DNA of 64,000 bases from AP-15 sp963736715 (GTDB taxonomy: Bacteria; Pseudomonadota; Alphaproteobacteria; ATCC43930; CGMCC-115725), in contig CAVTQA010000046.1 of NCBI GenBank assembly GCA_963736715.1, positions 62,001-126,000 of the forward strand, in the 5' to 3' direction. The notes beneath the pieces were generated by a model that searched no databases, was not told where the DNA came from, and was given only the letters and a program-made list of their open reading frames with translations. Positions within the stretch are counted from its first letter, which is position 1, and the number at the start of each line of letters is the position of its first letter. The position numbers and the translations under genes are program-made. Positions 43,609-52,382 of the stretch are shown in pieces.

Positions 43609-44164
43609 TGCAGTCTTGAAAAGAGTTTGCCGCCGAAGTTTGGCTCCGACGACGCTGCCTTTACCCTCTTTCCTCGCCGGCTGGAGGAGAGGGTAGGGTG
43701 AGGAGGGCCGACGAGCGGGTATGCGGCATCGCCCACCTCGCCCTCCCGCCTCCACGGATCAAGTCTGTGGGCGCCGAAGGCTCACGCGCGACGCTCCTCG
43801 GAATCGGCATGGCAACCCGACTGCAGGGGCTCGGCCGACCGTAGGAGCGCCCGGTTGAAAAACCTTGCGGCCCGACCGTCCTCGGCTGGACCTATCCGCA
43901 TCGCTGTTTTTTTGCTGTTTCGGCAAGGAGATCATCAGCCATCCATCTCTTCTTCTCCGCAGAAATCCTCGGACTCGGGCAACGTCGGATCAAAGAAAAC
44001 AGCGTGGAGCCTCGCTGTTTTCGCTGTTATTGGAAATATATCAGCCAGAGCCTAACCTCGATGGAGACGTGTTGAGAGGCTCCCGTTGCATATATAACAC
44101 GGATGTCGGCAATATAGCAAGGGCTATATGTGCAAAAGCAACACCCCGGCGACGTAATTCGCTT
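43609..44164. other. Intergenic region with REP-like copy 3
   Basis: No gene supported. At 43661-43745 a REP-like palindrome (ACCCTCT…AGAGGGT followed by AGGGTGAGGAGGGC) occurs, the third copy in this window. Further on (43890-44130) the DNA turns AT-rich with scattered GCTGTTTT motifs and contains only short frames without protein character. It may be degraded sequence. Confidence 0.5.
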
Positions 44165-44260
44165 CTATGGGCGCGTCTGCCGCCAATTGAACCTGCGGTG
44201 TGCACCGGCTCCCGGCAGGATAATGACCGCGAGCCCTGCCAGAACCAGTAAGATGCCGGG

Positions 44261-45055
44261 TTAGCGCATCGGCTCGAAGGTCTCGCCGAAGACCAGTGTG
44301 GACGACAAAAAACCGGCACAAGGCGCAAGCAGCGCGAATGGCGTCACCATGGCGGCGGGGTAGCGCCGGAGCAAATCTCCCCAGATGGCGTAACCTACAA
44401 AGGTGGCCAATGTGCCGAGATAAACGGCTGCGCCCAGAGTTACCCAGGACGTGCTGGCGAGCGCTCCGACAATCGGCACGTGCCCGTCATAGGCTGCGGA
44501 GAGGATCAGGGCTGGCAGGGGCGGCACGAGGCTTGCCCAGACCACCAATGGGAATACTGGAACCTCCGCCGTGCATTTCACCAGGATGTTCCCAATAGCC
44601 CAGCTGAAGGCGCCGGCGAGAGCAAGACCCAGCGCTGCCGACGTGAGGTCGCCGCCAATAGTCAACGCGATCACCGCCAGACCAGTGAATGCGATCATCG
44701 TGCCGATGCATTGGCGCAGGTTCGGCGCCTCCCGCAAAAACACCGCAGGGAGCAGGACCGTGAAGAAAGCCTGGCTCTGCTGCGTCACTGAGGCGAGCCC
44801 TGGCGGCATTCCTTGCTTGAAGGCGAAGAATAACAGCAGGAACTGCCCGGTGAAGAGCGTCAAGCCGATTGCGACCAGCCGGGGCCACGCGATGCTCGGC
44901 CGTGGAACAAAAAGTACCGGCAGGCACGCGATCAAAAAGCGCAGCGCGGTCAGTTCGGCGGCCGAGAAGCTTTCCAGACCGAGCTTGGTTGCGACAAAGG
45001 CGAGGCCCCAGATGACCGAAGTAAGCGCCGCGAGAACCGCGTCGCGAAATCGCAT
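44261..45055 (-). CDS. EamA/DMT family transporter, truncated by a stop codon
   Basis: Drug/metabolite exporter with nine visible helices, 264 residues from ATG 45055 (MRFRDAVLAALTSVIWG). An N-terminal open extension of 88 residues is not DMT-like. The protein stops at TAA 44263-44261 after FGETFEPMR, but in the same frame the next codons read PGILLVLAGLAVIILPG, the missing tenth helix, to a TAG at 44165. A point change, or an error, thus removes the last helix. Substrate unknown; it adjoins an aminotransferase, suggesting amino-acid-like solutes. Confidence 0.8.
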   Translation of the reverse strand: MRFRDAVLAALTSVIWGLAFVATKLGLESFSAAELTALRFLIACLPVLFVPRPSIAWPRLVAIGLTLFTGQFLLLFFAFKQGMPPGLASVTQQSQAFFTVLLPAVFLREAPNLRQCIGTMIAFTGLAVIALTIGGDLTSAALGLALAGAFSWAIGNILVKCTAEVPVFPLVVWASLVPPLPALILSAAYDGHVPIVGALASTSWVTLGAAVYLGTLATFVGYAIWGDLLRRYPAAMVTPFALLAPCAGFLSSTLVFGETFEPMR

Positions 45056-45086
45056 CCCGCGCTTCCGGAACAACCAGGCGGAATGA

Positions 45087-46460
45087 TCACTGCGCCAGCT
45101 GCCGCAGCTCGGGCATTGCGCGTTCCAAACCGCGCGTGAAGCGTTCGACAACCTCGTCGATCTCGCTGCGCGTGATGCAGAGCGGCGGCGAGAACGAGGT
45201 GATCTCGCCGTACGGCAGGGCGCGCACCAGCACACCCTCTTCGAGCACCTTGCGGGAGATGACGCGGTGGGGTTGGGTTTGCGCGTCGAAAAACCGGCGG
45301 GCCTCTTTGTCGGCGACAAATTCGACCGCGACCATCAGGCCGGCGCCACGAACATCGCCGACAAAGGGGTTGTTTGCGAGCCGCTCCCGCAATTGGTCAC
45401 GCAGATACGTGCCGATCTCAGCGGAATTCTCGATCAGGCCCTCGCGCTCCATAATGTCGAGGTTGGCCAATGCGACGGCCCCGCCGACCGGGTGCCCCGA
45501 ATAAGTGAAGCCGTGCATCAAAGGCCCCATTTCGGACGAAGCGTCGCGCAATACTTCCCAGATCTTCTCTGAGATGACCGATGCCGAGAGCGGGAAGTAG
45601 GCGCTGGTGATGCCCTTGGCGAGCGTGACGATATCCGGCTTCAGATTGAACAGACCCGTCGCGAACCACGCGCCGGTGCGGCCGAAACCGGTGATCACCT
45701 CATCGGCGATGAACAGGATGTCATGCTCGGCGAGAAGCTCCTGAACCCGGTCGAAATAGCCTTTGGGCGGTAGGAAGACGCCGCCGGTGCCCATGATCGG
45801 CTCGGCAATGAAGGCGGCGATCGTCTCCGCCCCCTCGCGGGCGATCAGCGCCTCGAGGTCGCCCACCATGCGGCCGGTGAACGCCTCCTCGTCTTCGCCC
45901 TTCTCGGCAAAACGGTAGAAATGCGGGCAGGAGGTGTGAAAGACCCCCTCGATCGGCAGATCGAACGCCTTGTGAAAGGCCGCGATGCCGGTGAGGCTTC
46001 CGGCGGCATAGGTCAAGCCGTGATAACTGCCGAGCCTCGATATCACCTTCTTCTTTTGCGGCCGGCCGCGCAGATTGTTGTAATAACGCACCAGCTTGAA
46101 ATTGGTGTCGTTGGCGTCCGAGCCCGAGGTGCCGAAGAACATCTTTGACAGATGCCCTGCCCCCGCTTTTTCATGGAAGATGCTCAGCACGCGGTCGGCC
46201 AGCCGGATGATCGGCTCGTTCGAGTGCGAGCTGAAGGTATGATAATAACCGAGATCGCGCATCGCCTGCGCCGCCGCCTCGCCGAGCTCGGCGCGGCCGT
46301 AGCCGATGTTGACGCACCACAACCCGGCGCCGCAATCAATCAGCTCGCGGCCGTGTCGGTCCTTGACCCTGACCCCGGAGCCCCCGGCAATGATCGTCGG
46401 GCCGTTCTTCAGGTGATCGGCGATCGAGGTCGCCGGATGGATCAGGCTCTGCCGATCCAT
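45087..46460 (-). CDS. Class III (omega) aminotransferase
   Basis: 457-residue PLP enzyme. PLP-contact motifs are FFGTSGSDANDTNFKLVRYY, GSYHG, and IADEVITGFGRTG. The Schiff-base lysine lies in TLAKGITSAYFPL. It resembles putrescine/beta-alanine-pyruvate or taurine-type transaminases that move a terminal amino group to pyruvate. The EamA gene follows it by about 30 bases and may be coexpressed. Confidence 0.9.
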   Translation of the reverse strand: MDRQSLIHPATSIADHLKNGPTIIAGGSGVRVKDRHGRELIDCGAGLWCVNIGYGRAELGEAAAQAMRDLGYYHTFSSHSNEPIIRLADRVLSIFHEKAGAGHLSKMFFGTSGSDANDTNFKLVRYYNNLRGRPQKKKVISRLGSYHGLTYAAGSLTGIAAFHKAFDLPIEGVFHTSCPHFYRFAEKGEDEEAFTGRMVGDLEALIAREGAETIAAFIAEPIMGTGGVFLPPKGYFDRVQELLAEHDILFIADEVITGFGRTGAWFATGLFNLKPDIVTLAKGITSAYFPLSASVISEKIWEVLRDASSEMGPLMHGFTYSGHPVGGAVALANLDIMEREGLIENSAEIGTYLRDQLRERLANNPFVGDVRGAGLMVAVEFVADKEARRFFDAQTQPHRVISRKVLEEGVLVRALPYGEITSFSPPLCITRSEIDEVVERFTRGLERAMPELRQLAQ

Positions 46461-46509
46461 TTCCTCGAGCGAATAATTCTGTGCGGCGCTTCGACATCAT
46501 TCCCTCCTG

Positions 46510-46921
46510 TCAGAGCTCTTTTGCCTCCCCGGGGTAAAGAATTTCCGGCGGGACTTCAGGCTCGGCGATAAGCGCCCAGCCGCCATCCCGCCACGCGCGA
46601 AAAAAACAGCTGCGACGCCCGGTGTGGCAGGCAACGCCCTCGCTGATCGACCAGCAGCAATACCGTATCGCCGTCGCAATCGAGGCGGAGTTCACGCAGC
46701 AGCTGGACCTGCCCGGAGGTCTCGCCCTTTCGCCAGAGCTTCGCGCGCGACCGTGACCAATAGCAGGCGCGGCCCTCGTCGAGGCTCGCCCGCACCGCCG
46801 CGCGGTTCATCCAGGCCAGCATCAGGATTTCGCCGGTATCGTATTGCTGGGCGATGGCCGGCACGAGACCGTCGGGGCCGAACCTGATCGCCGCCAGCGC
46901 ATCTTCGATCTGATCCTGCAC
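46510..46921 (-). CDS. hisI: Phosphoribosyl-AMP cyclohydrolase HisI (frameshifted)
   Basis: Third-branch enzyme of histidine synthesis that opens the adenine ring of PR-AMP. GTG 46921 starts VQDQIEDALAAIRF. The frame carries LAWMNRAAVRASL and the acidic metal site LDCDGDTVLLLVDQ, then leaves the protein at RGRCLPHRAS. The next frame continues GVACHTGRRSCFFRAW to a stop at 46510. Deleting one base near 46642 gives VDQEGVACHTGRRSCFF, the expected zinc site. Because hisI is normally single-copy and needed, sequencing error is the likely cause. Confidence 0.88.
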
Positions 46922-47011
46922 CTGCCTCGTCCCTTCTGCCGGTTGCCCCCCTCGCAATCCCCGGATTAGGGTAGCGCTGCAACAAAAACAATACCGGTTG
47001 CGGCAAAGGGA

Positions 47012-48223
47012 ATGCACATGAAGATCGCTGTTGTTTTCGCCATTGCCGCCACCTTGGTGCTCAGCGCCACAGCTTCTGCCGAGATGTCGGGCAATGTCGT
47101 CAAGATCGGCGTTCTCAGTGACATGTCCGGCCTCTACGCCGATATCGGCGGGCCGGGTTCGGTCGAGGCGGCGCGTATGGCGATCGCCGATTTTGGCGGC
47201 AGCGTCGACGGCAAGAAGATCGAGCTGATCAGCGCCGACCATCAAAACAATCCGAATGTCGGCTCGGCGATCGCCACCCAGTGGTTTGACAGTGACGGCA
47301 TCGACGCTATTGTCGACGTGCCGAACTCGAGCGTGGCGCTCGCCGTGCAGGAGGTCGCCCGAAACAAGAACAAGGTGCTCCTGATATCGGGCGCGGCGGC
47401 CTCCGACCTAACCGGCAAGGCCTGCTCGCCGACCTCGGTACACTGGACCTACGACACGCTGGCACTGGCGAACGGCACCGGCGCCGCCATCGTCAAAGCC
47501 GGCGGCGACACCTGGTTCTTCATCACCGCGGATTACGCCTTTGGCCATAACCTTGAACGGGATACGTCAAGAGTTGTCGAGGAATACGGCGGCACAGTGC
47601 TGGGCTCGGTCCTGGCGCCGCTAAATACCGCGGATTTCTCCTCCTTCTTGCTGCAGGCGCAAAACTCCAAGGCAAAGATCATCGGCCTCGCCAATGCCGG
47701 CGGCGACACGATCAACTCGATCAAGCAGGCCGGCGAGTTCGGCATCGTCGAGGGCGGACAAAAGCTCGCCAGCCTCCTCGTCTTTATTTCCGATATTCAC
47801 AGCCTCGGCTTACAGGCTGCACACGGGCTGCAGCTGACCTCGGCCTTTTATTGGGACCAGAACGACCAAACCCGCGCGTGGTCGAAGCGCTTTATGGACA
47901 AGATGAAGCGCGAGCCGACAATGGTCCAAGGGGGGGTGTACGGCGCGATCATGCATTATCTGGCCGCCATCAAGGCGACCGGCAGCGACGACGGCCCGAC
48001 CGTCGTCAAACAGATGAAGGCGACCCCGGTGAACGACTTCATGACCAAGAACGGCAAGATCCGCGAGGACGGCACCCTCGTCCGCGACATGTATCTGTTC
48101 GAGGTCAAGAAGCCTTCAGAATCGAAGGGTCCATGGGACTACTACAAGCAGATCGCAGTGATCCCTGGCGAGGAAGCCTTCAAGCTGCCTGGCCCCGACC
48201 AATGCCCGCTGGTCAAGGGCTGA
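47012..48223 (+). CDS. Branched-chain-amino-acid-type ABC binding protein (LivJ/Peripla_BP_6)
   Basis: 403 residues with a signal peptide (IAVVFAIAATLVLSATASAE). The mature chain begins VVKIGVLSDMSGLYADIGGPGSVEAARMA, the LivJ/urea/aromatic-binding signature. ITADYAFGHNLERD and GGDTINSIKQAGEFGI follow the family. ATG 47012 or 47018. No permease or ATPase is adjacent. Ligand unknown. Confidence 0.88.
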   Translation: MHMKIAVVFAIAATLVLSATASAEMSGNVVKIGVLSDMSGLYADIGGPGSVEAARMAIADFGGSVDGKKIELISADHQNNPNVGSAIATQWFDSDGIDAIVDVPNSSVALAVQEVARNKNKVLLISGAAASDLTGKACSPTSVHWTYDTLALANGTGAAIVKAGGDTWFFITADYAFGHNLERDTSRVVEEYGGTVLGSVLAPLNTADFSSFLLQAQNSKAKIIGLANAGGDTINSIKQAGEFGIVEGGQKLASLLVFISDIHSLGLQAAHGLQLTSAFYWDQNDQTRAWSKRFMDKMKREPTMVQGGVYGAIMHYLAAIKATGSDDGPTVVKQMKATPVNDFMTKNGKIREDGTLVRDMYLFEVKKPSESKGPWDYYKQIAVIPGEEAFKLPGPDQCPLVKG

Positions 48224-48353
48224 CAACGAGTCGCCGGCAGCCGCGTCTCCTGCTCGCATATCCGACACAGCACCGCACCGGAACAATCAACACCGGCCAG
48301 TGTTTTCGGTGCGTTGCCGCAGTCGGCCGTCCCCCTGCGAATAGGAGATCAGG

Positions 48354-49373
48354 ATGCCGGAAACCGTCGTTATTACCGGGGCATCGGCGGGGGTCGGGCG
48401 CGCGACGGCGCATGCCTTTGCGGCGCAAGGGGCGCAGATTGGGCTGATCGCACGCGGCACCCAGGGGCTGCAGGCTGCCGCAGCGGAGGTCGAAAAGCGC
48501 GGCGGGAAGGCGCTGGCGCTGCCTCTCGACGTCGCCGATCCAGATGCCGTCGAAGCGGCGGCCGGCACTGTCGAGAACCGGTTCGGCCCGATCGACATCT
48601 GGGTGAATTGCGCGATGGCGACGATCTTCGCCCCGTTCCATCGCATCTCGCCCGAAGAGTATCGCCGCGCGACCGAGGTGACCTATCTCGGTTTTGTCTA
48701 TGGCACGATGGCCGCCTTGAAGCGAATGCGGCCGCGCAACCGCGGCACGATCGTCCAGGTCGGCTCTGCCCTCAGCTATCGTGCTATACCGCTGCAATCG
48801 ACTTATTGCGGCGCCAAATTCGCGATCCGCGGGTTTACCGACAGCCTGCGGACGGAATTGCTTCATGACGGGGTCGATGTGCACCTTGTTATGGTCCAGA
48901 TGCCGGCGCTCAACACGCCGCAGTTCGATTGGGCCCGAAACAAGATGAGCCGCCGGCCGCAGCCGGTGCCGCCAATTTTCCAGCCTGAGATTGCAGCCGA
49001 CGCGATCCTCTATGCCGCCCATTCGCGCCGCCGCGAGGTCTGGGTCGGGGGCTCCAGCGTGCAGGTGATCATGGGGAACAAACTCTTCCCTGGATTGCTC
49101 GACCGGTATCTTGCCAAGAAGGGTTACACCGGCCAGCTGACCGACGAACCGGCCGATCCCGGACAACCCGACAATCTGTTCGAACCGGTGCCGGGCGACC
49201 CCGATACCCATGGGCGCTTTGACAGCCGTGCCGCCAATTACAGTTTGCAGCTGTGGGCGACGGAGCACCGGGGTGCGCTTGTGGCTGGCACACTGGCGAT
49301 TGCCGCCTTCCTCACGACGTTGATTGTCGGGGGCAAGCCACTGGCGAAGATTTCATCGAGCACATCGGAATAG
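48354..49373 (+). CDS. Short-chain dehydrogenase with C-terminal membrane anchor
   Basis: 339 residues. SDR core: TGASAGVGRA (8-17), NCAM in place of NNAG, catalytic Ser (QVGSALS) and YCGAK. A C-terminal extension of about 90 residues ends in one hydrophobic helix (GALVAGTLAIAAFLTTLIVG), probably a membrane anchor. This longer form is common in soil proteobacteria. ATG is preceded by AGGAGATCAGG. Confidence 0.88.
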   Translation: MPETVVITGASAGVGRATAHAFAAQGAQIGLIARGTQGLQAAAAEVEKRGGKALALPLDVADPDAVEAAAGTVENRFGPIDIWVNCAMATIFAPFHRISPEEYRRATEVTYLGFVYGTMAALKRMRPRNRGTIVQVGSALSYRAIPLQSTYCGAKFAIRGFTDSLRTELLHDGVDVHLVMVQMPALNTPQFDWARNKMSRRPQPVPPIFQPEIAADAILYAAHSRRREVWVGGSSVQVIMGNKLFPGLLDRYLAKKGYTGQLTDEPADPGQPDNLFEPVPGDPDTHGRFDSRAANYSLQLWATEHRGALVAGTLAIAAFLTTLIVGGKPLAKISSSTSE

Positions 49374-49382
49374 CTCAGGTCA

Positions 49383-49396
49383 TTAATTTGGATCAA
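49383..49396 (+). promoter_or_regulatory. FNR/FixK-like anaerobox
   Basis: TTAATTTGGATCAA matches TTGAT-N4-ATCAA with one mismatch. It lies about 85-100 bases upstream of the ActA-like gene, a position fitting oxygen-responsive activation of a respiratory operon. Binding is inferred. Confidence 0.5.
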
Positions 49397-49481
49397 TAAC
49401 ATCTTGCACTAAGGCGACGGGCGCAGCTGCGCACCGGATCAAATTCCCGAATGCTCGGGAACCAAGGATGGTTGCTCGCGT

Positions 49482-50050
49482 TTGAGAGCGCTGGTTGCGG
49501 AGCATCTGGTGGCGATCTTCGGCCCGAGAGCCAACTTGTTCATGAACATCGCCTTGCTCGGGACGGCAGGCCTGTTTGTGTTTCTATCAATCCTCATCTG
49601 GGTCGTGCCGGTGATGGGCTACAATAGCCAGGAGCGATACATCCCGCCGCAGCCAGTGCCGTTCAGCCATAAGCACCACGTCAGCGGCCTCGGCCTCGAT
49701 TGCCGGTACTGCCATACCACGGTGGAGATCTCGCAGAATGCGGGCATCCCGCCGACCCATACCTGCATGACTTGCCACTCGCAGATCTGGACCAATGCCG
49801 AAATCCTCGCACCGGTGCGGCAGAGCCTGGCCGAGGGCAAGCCGCTGCGTTGGACCGCAGTCTACACCTTGCCCGATTACGTCTATTTCGACCACAGCAT
49901 CCACATTGCCAAGGGCGTCGGCTGCACCGAGTGTCATGGGCCGATTGGCGACATGCCGCTGACCCGGAAAGCGTCGACGCTCCATATGAGCTGGTGCCTC
50001 TCCTGCCACCGCGATCCAGCGCCGCATTTTGCGGCCGCTCGATCAGGACG
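49482..50050 (+). pseudogene. actA: ActA multiheme cytochrome c of alternative complex III, C-terminally truncated
   Basis: N-terminal anchor helix (ANLFMNIALLGTAGLFVFLSI) followed by four CxxCH haem sites: CRYCH, CMTCH, CTECH and CLSCH, with PVPFSHKHHVSGLGLDC and DYVYFDHSIHIAKGV typical of ActA. ActA normally has five haems and a longer C-terminus; here the fifth is absent. After CHRDPAPH the native continuation LRPLDQ is in the next frame (one extra T in TTTT at 50027). Sequence then turns directly into cytochrome oxidase subunit III. Start is TTG 49482 or GTG 49509. Confidence 0.7.
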
Positions 50051-50317
50051 TGCCGTCGATCAATTTCATCATGAGGCCGGCGGAGGCGCTCGCCGGCGAG
50101 CTGTTCTGGATATTCTACTTCATCGCCACGCCGCTGCACGCGCTGCATCTGTTGATCGGCATCAGCCTTATTTCTTTACATGCTGAGGCGCATGCGCCAC
50201 GGTGATCTGACCCCGGCCTACTACGCGCCGCTGGAGGTGGTCGGTGTCTACTGGAGTTTTGTCGACACGGTCTGGATCCTCTTATTTCCGTGCATCTACC
50301 TCGTGGGCCGCTCATGA
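50047..50317 (+). pseudogene. Cytochrome c oxidase subunit III, C-terminal fragment
   Basis: Only the last three helices of subunit III remain: ELFWIFYFIATPLHALHLLIGISLIS, then after one extra T in TTT (50175-50177) MLRRMRHGDLTPAYYAPLEVVGVYW and FVDTVWILLFPCIYLVGRS. The first four helices are missing. The fragment abuts the ActA remnant without a gap. The stop overlaps the COX IV start as ATGA, the original operon junction, so the 3' boundary is intact. Confidence 0.75.
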
Positions 50318-50608
50318 TCCGGGGTCAAGCACGAACCGGCACTGCTCTATATCATCGCCTGGCTGGTGCTGGTGGTGCTCATCGGTGTCAGTATAGGGAC
50401 GGCCTTTCTCGGGCTCGGGATGTATGCTCCGGTCATCCAGTTCGGCATTGCGGCGACCCAGGCGTCCATCATCTTTATCCTGTTCATGCGGCTCAAGGGC
50501 CCCCCATCGCTGAAATGGATCTTCGCCGGCGGCGGCTTCTTTTGGTTATTGTTTCTGTACGGACTGAGCACGACGGATTACGCGACCCGCCACGGCTGGC
50601 CTTCTTGA
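50314..50608 (+). CDS. Cytochrome c oxidase subunit IV-like protein (frameshifted)
   Basis: Small three-helix prokaryotic COX IV. Joining ATG ATC CGG with GTC AAG (one extra G in GGGG, 50321-50324) gives MIRVKHEPALLYIIAWL. It then continues IGTAFLGLGMYAPVIQFGIAATQ and ASIIFILFMRLKG to the end, about 97 residues. It is the last gene of the collapsed oxidase operon and, with subunits I-III lost locally, probably non-functional. Confidence 0.7.
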
Positions 50609-50627
50609 TCCGGCGGGACGGAACAGA

Positions 50628-52082
50628 TCAGTTGTATACCGGTTTGGTGCCCGGCGTCGGCGAATAGCCGAAGCTGCCGCGGGCGATGATCGCCTCGCGC
50701 CCGCCCATGGCGGCGATGCGCGCCCCCTGGTCGGCCTTTGCTAACGCGTCGGCGGCGTCGGGATCGACTACCCGGCGCAGCGCCGCCTCACAATCGGCGA
50801 CGAGACCCCGATAACGTGGCTCCCGCGCGAGGTCGCGCGTCTCCTGCGGGTCCCTATCGAGGTCGAAAAGCTGCGGCGCCATGCCGGCGTAATAGACGTA
50901 TTTGAACGGGCCCTTGCGGATCATGAAGGCGCCGGTCGCAGCGCCGGCGGCGTGATACTCCGACAAGATCGTCCGGCGCGGCGCGGTGCCGCGGGCAAGG
51001 TCGAACAGCGATGCGCCGGGCAGGTCGCGATCGTCAGGATGCGGCGGCGCGCCGACGCATTCGACGGCGGTAGGGAAGCAATCGACAAGCGACACCGGCT
51101 CGTGGCAGACCGAGCCTTCCGGCACCTCGGGCCCGGCAAGGATCATCGGAACACCCGCCAATTCCTCGTACATCGTCGATTTGCCCCACAGCCGGCGCGT
51201 GCCGAGATTGTCGCCATGGTCGCTCGAATAGAGCACCCGCGTATGCTCGGCGAGACCGGTCGCGGCGAGCGCGCCGATGAGCTTGCCGACATTGTCGTCG
51301 ACAAAGCTGACAAGCCCGAAATAGGCCGCGAGCGCACGCCGCAATTTCACCGCGTCGAACGCCTTGTCATAGATCTGGCATTCGCGGATCGCCGCGATAT
51401 AGGGGTGGTCCGGCGCCCTGTCCGCCGCGTCATAAAGCGCCGGAAGCGGCAGCTCGGCCTCGGGATAGAGGTCGTACCATTGCGGCCGGGCGATCAGCGG
51501 GAAATGCGGGCAGACCAGCGAGACGAACAGCACCCACGGCTTTCCTGACGGCGCTGATGCCTGCGCCTTCAGCCAATCGACCGCCGCCGCGGTGATCTTG
51601 TCGTCGTAATCCTGGTAGCTCGAATTGCCGCGCCCGGCGTCGTTGGCCAGACGCAACGCCGCCTTGCGCACCGGCAGCGGATCGCGCAGCCAGCCGAGCG
51701 GGTCGCCTATCCCGTCGACGACATGCAGCGGCATGATCTCTCGAGTGAAGCCGTTGTCGTCCTCGGCGCTCCTGAAATGCAATTTGCCGACCGCGGTAAC
51801 CTCGTGCCCGGCCTCTCTCAACCGATGATGCCAGCTCGGCACGCTCCCATCATACGGGATCGCGTTGTCCCAGAAGCGGATGCGATGAACATAGCGCCCG
51901 GTAGCCAGCGCGGCGCGCGACGGCACGCAGATCGGCGAGTTGCAATAAGCTTCGCTGAAGCGTACGCCCCTCGCTGCGAGGCGGTCGAGGTTCGGCGTGC
52001 GGATTATCGGATGCCCGGCGCAGCCAAGCACGCGTGGATTGTGCTCGTCACACAGGATGAATAGCAGGTTTGCGGGCTTCAT
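50628..52082 (-). CDS. Sulfatase (formylglycine type)
   Basis: 484-residue alkaline-phosphatase-superfamily sulfatase. The cysteine converted to formylglycine is C52 in CVPSRAALATGR. Metal ligands include D12 (FILCDEHNP) and the SSDHGD motif near residue 289. Overall similar to choline-sulfatase-like enzymes, and the lack of a signal peptide suggests a cytoplasmic substrate. No sulfatase-maturing enzyme is nearby. Confidence 0.88.
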   Translation of the reverse strand: MKPANLLFILCDEHNPRVLGCAGHPIIRTPNLDRLAARGVRFSEAYCNSPICVPSRAALATGRYVHRIRFWDNAIPYDGSVPSWHHRLREAGHEVTAVGKLHFRSAEDDNGFTREIMPLHVVDGIGDPLGWLRDPLPVRKAALRLANDAGRGNSSYQDYDDKITAAAVDWLKAQASAPSGKPWVLFVSLVCPHFPLIARPQWYDLYPEAELPLPALYDAADRAPDHPYIAAIRECQIYDKAFDAVKLRRALAAYFGLVSFVDDNVGKLIGALAATGLAEHTRVLYSSDHGDNLGTRRLWGKSTMYEELAGVPMILAGPEVPEGSVCHEPVSLVDCFPTAVECVGAPPHPDDRDLPGASLFDLARGTAPRRTILSEYHAAGAATGAFMIRKGPFKYVYYAGMAPQLFDLDRDPQETRDLAREPRYRGLVADCEAALRRVVDPDAADALAKADQGARIAAMGGREAIIARGSFGYSPTPGTKPVYN

Positions 52083-52382
52083 ATGTCCTCGTAAATCGAA
52101 AGACCGTTAGCCGACAGGCTCAATGCTTCCTCGCTGAGGCCTTGCGATGGCGCCATGGTCCGCCTCCACCCCTTCTCTGGCAACAAAATTTGAGCGTTGC
52201 CGGCTGGAGCGGATTTCAATCAGATTGGTGCTCATAACGACGATTGGAGTGAGTGATGCAACCTGATTAGAATCTGCTCTAACGCAGCGGCCCGATCGCC
52301 CCGCTGTGTCTAGATCAGTGGGAGGCCACCGGTTCAGAATCTTCATGCTTCGCTTCAATGCCACCACGTGATCGGCGAAATC
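52083..52382. other. Intergenic region with inverted repeat
   Basis: No gene seen. At 52207-52279 two 21-bp imperfect inverted arms (GAGCGGATTTCAATCAGATTG and its near-complement) enclose about 30 bases, a MITE- or operator-like structure upstream of the sulfatase. The rest has no structure I can support. Confidence 0.5.

Noticed and set aside
49482..50608. A novel natural cytochrome-oxidase fusion enzyme
   Set aside because: The joined pieces are in different frames, lack core domains of both partners and need three base corrections; a deletion or misassembly explains it better.
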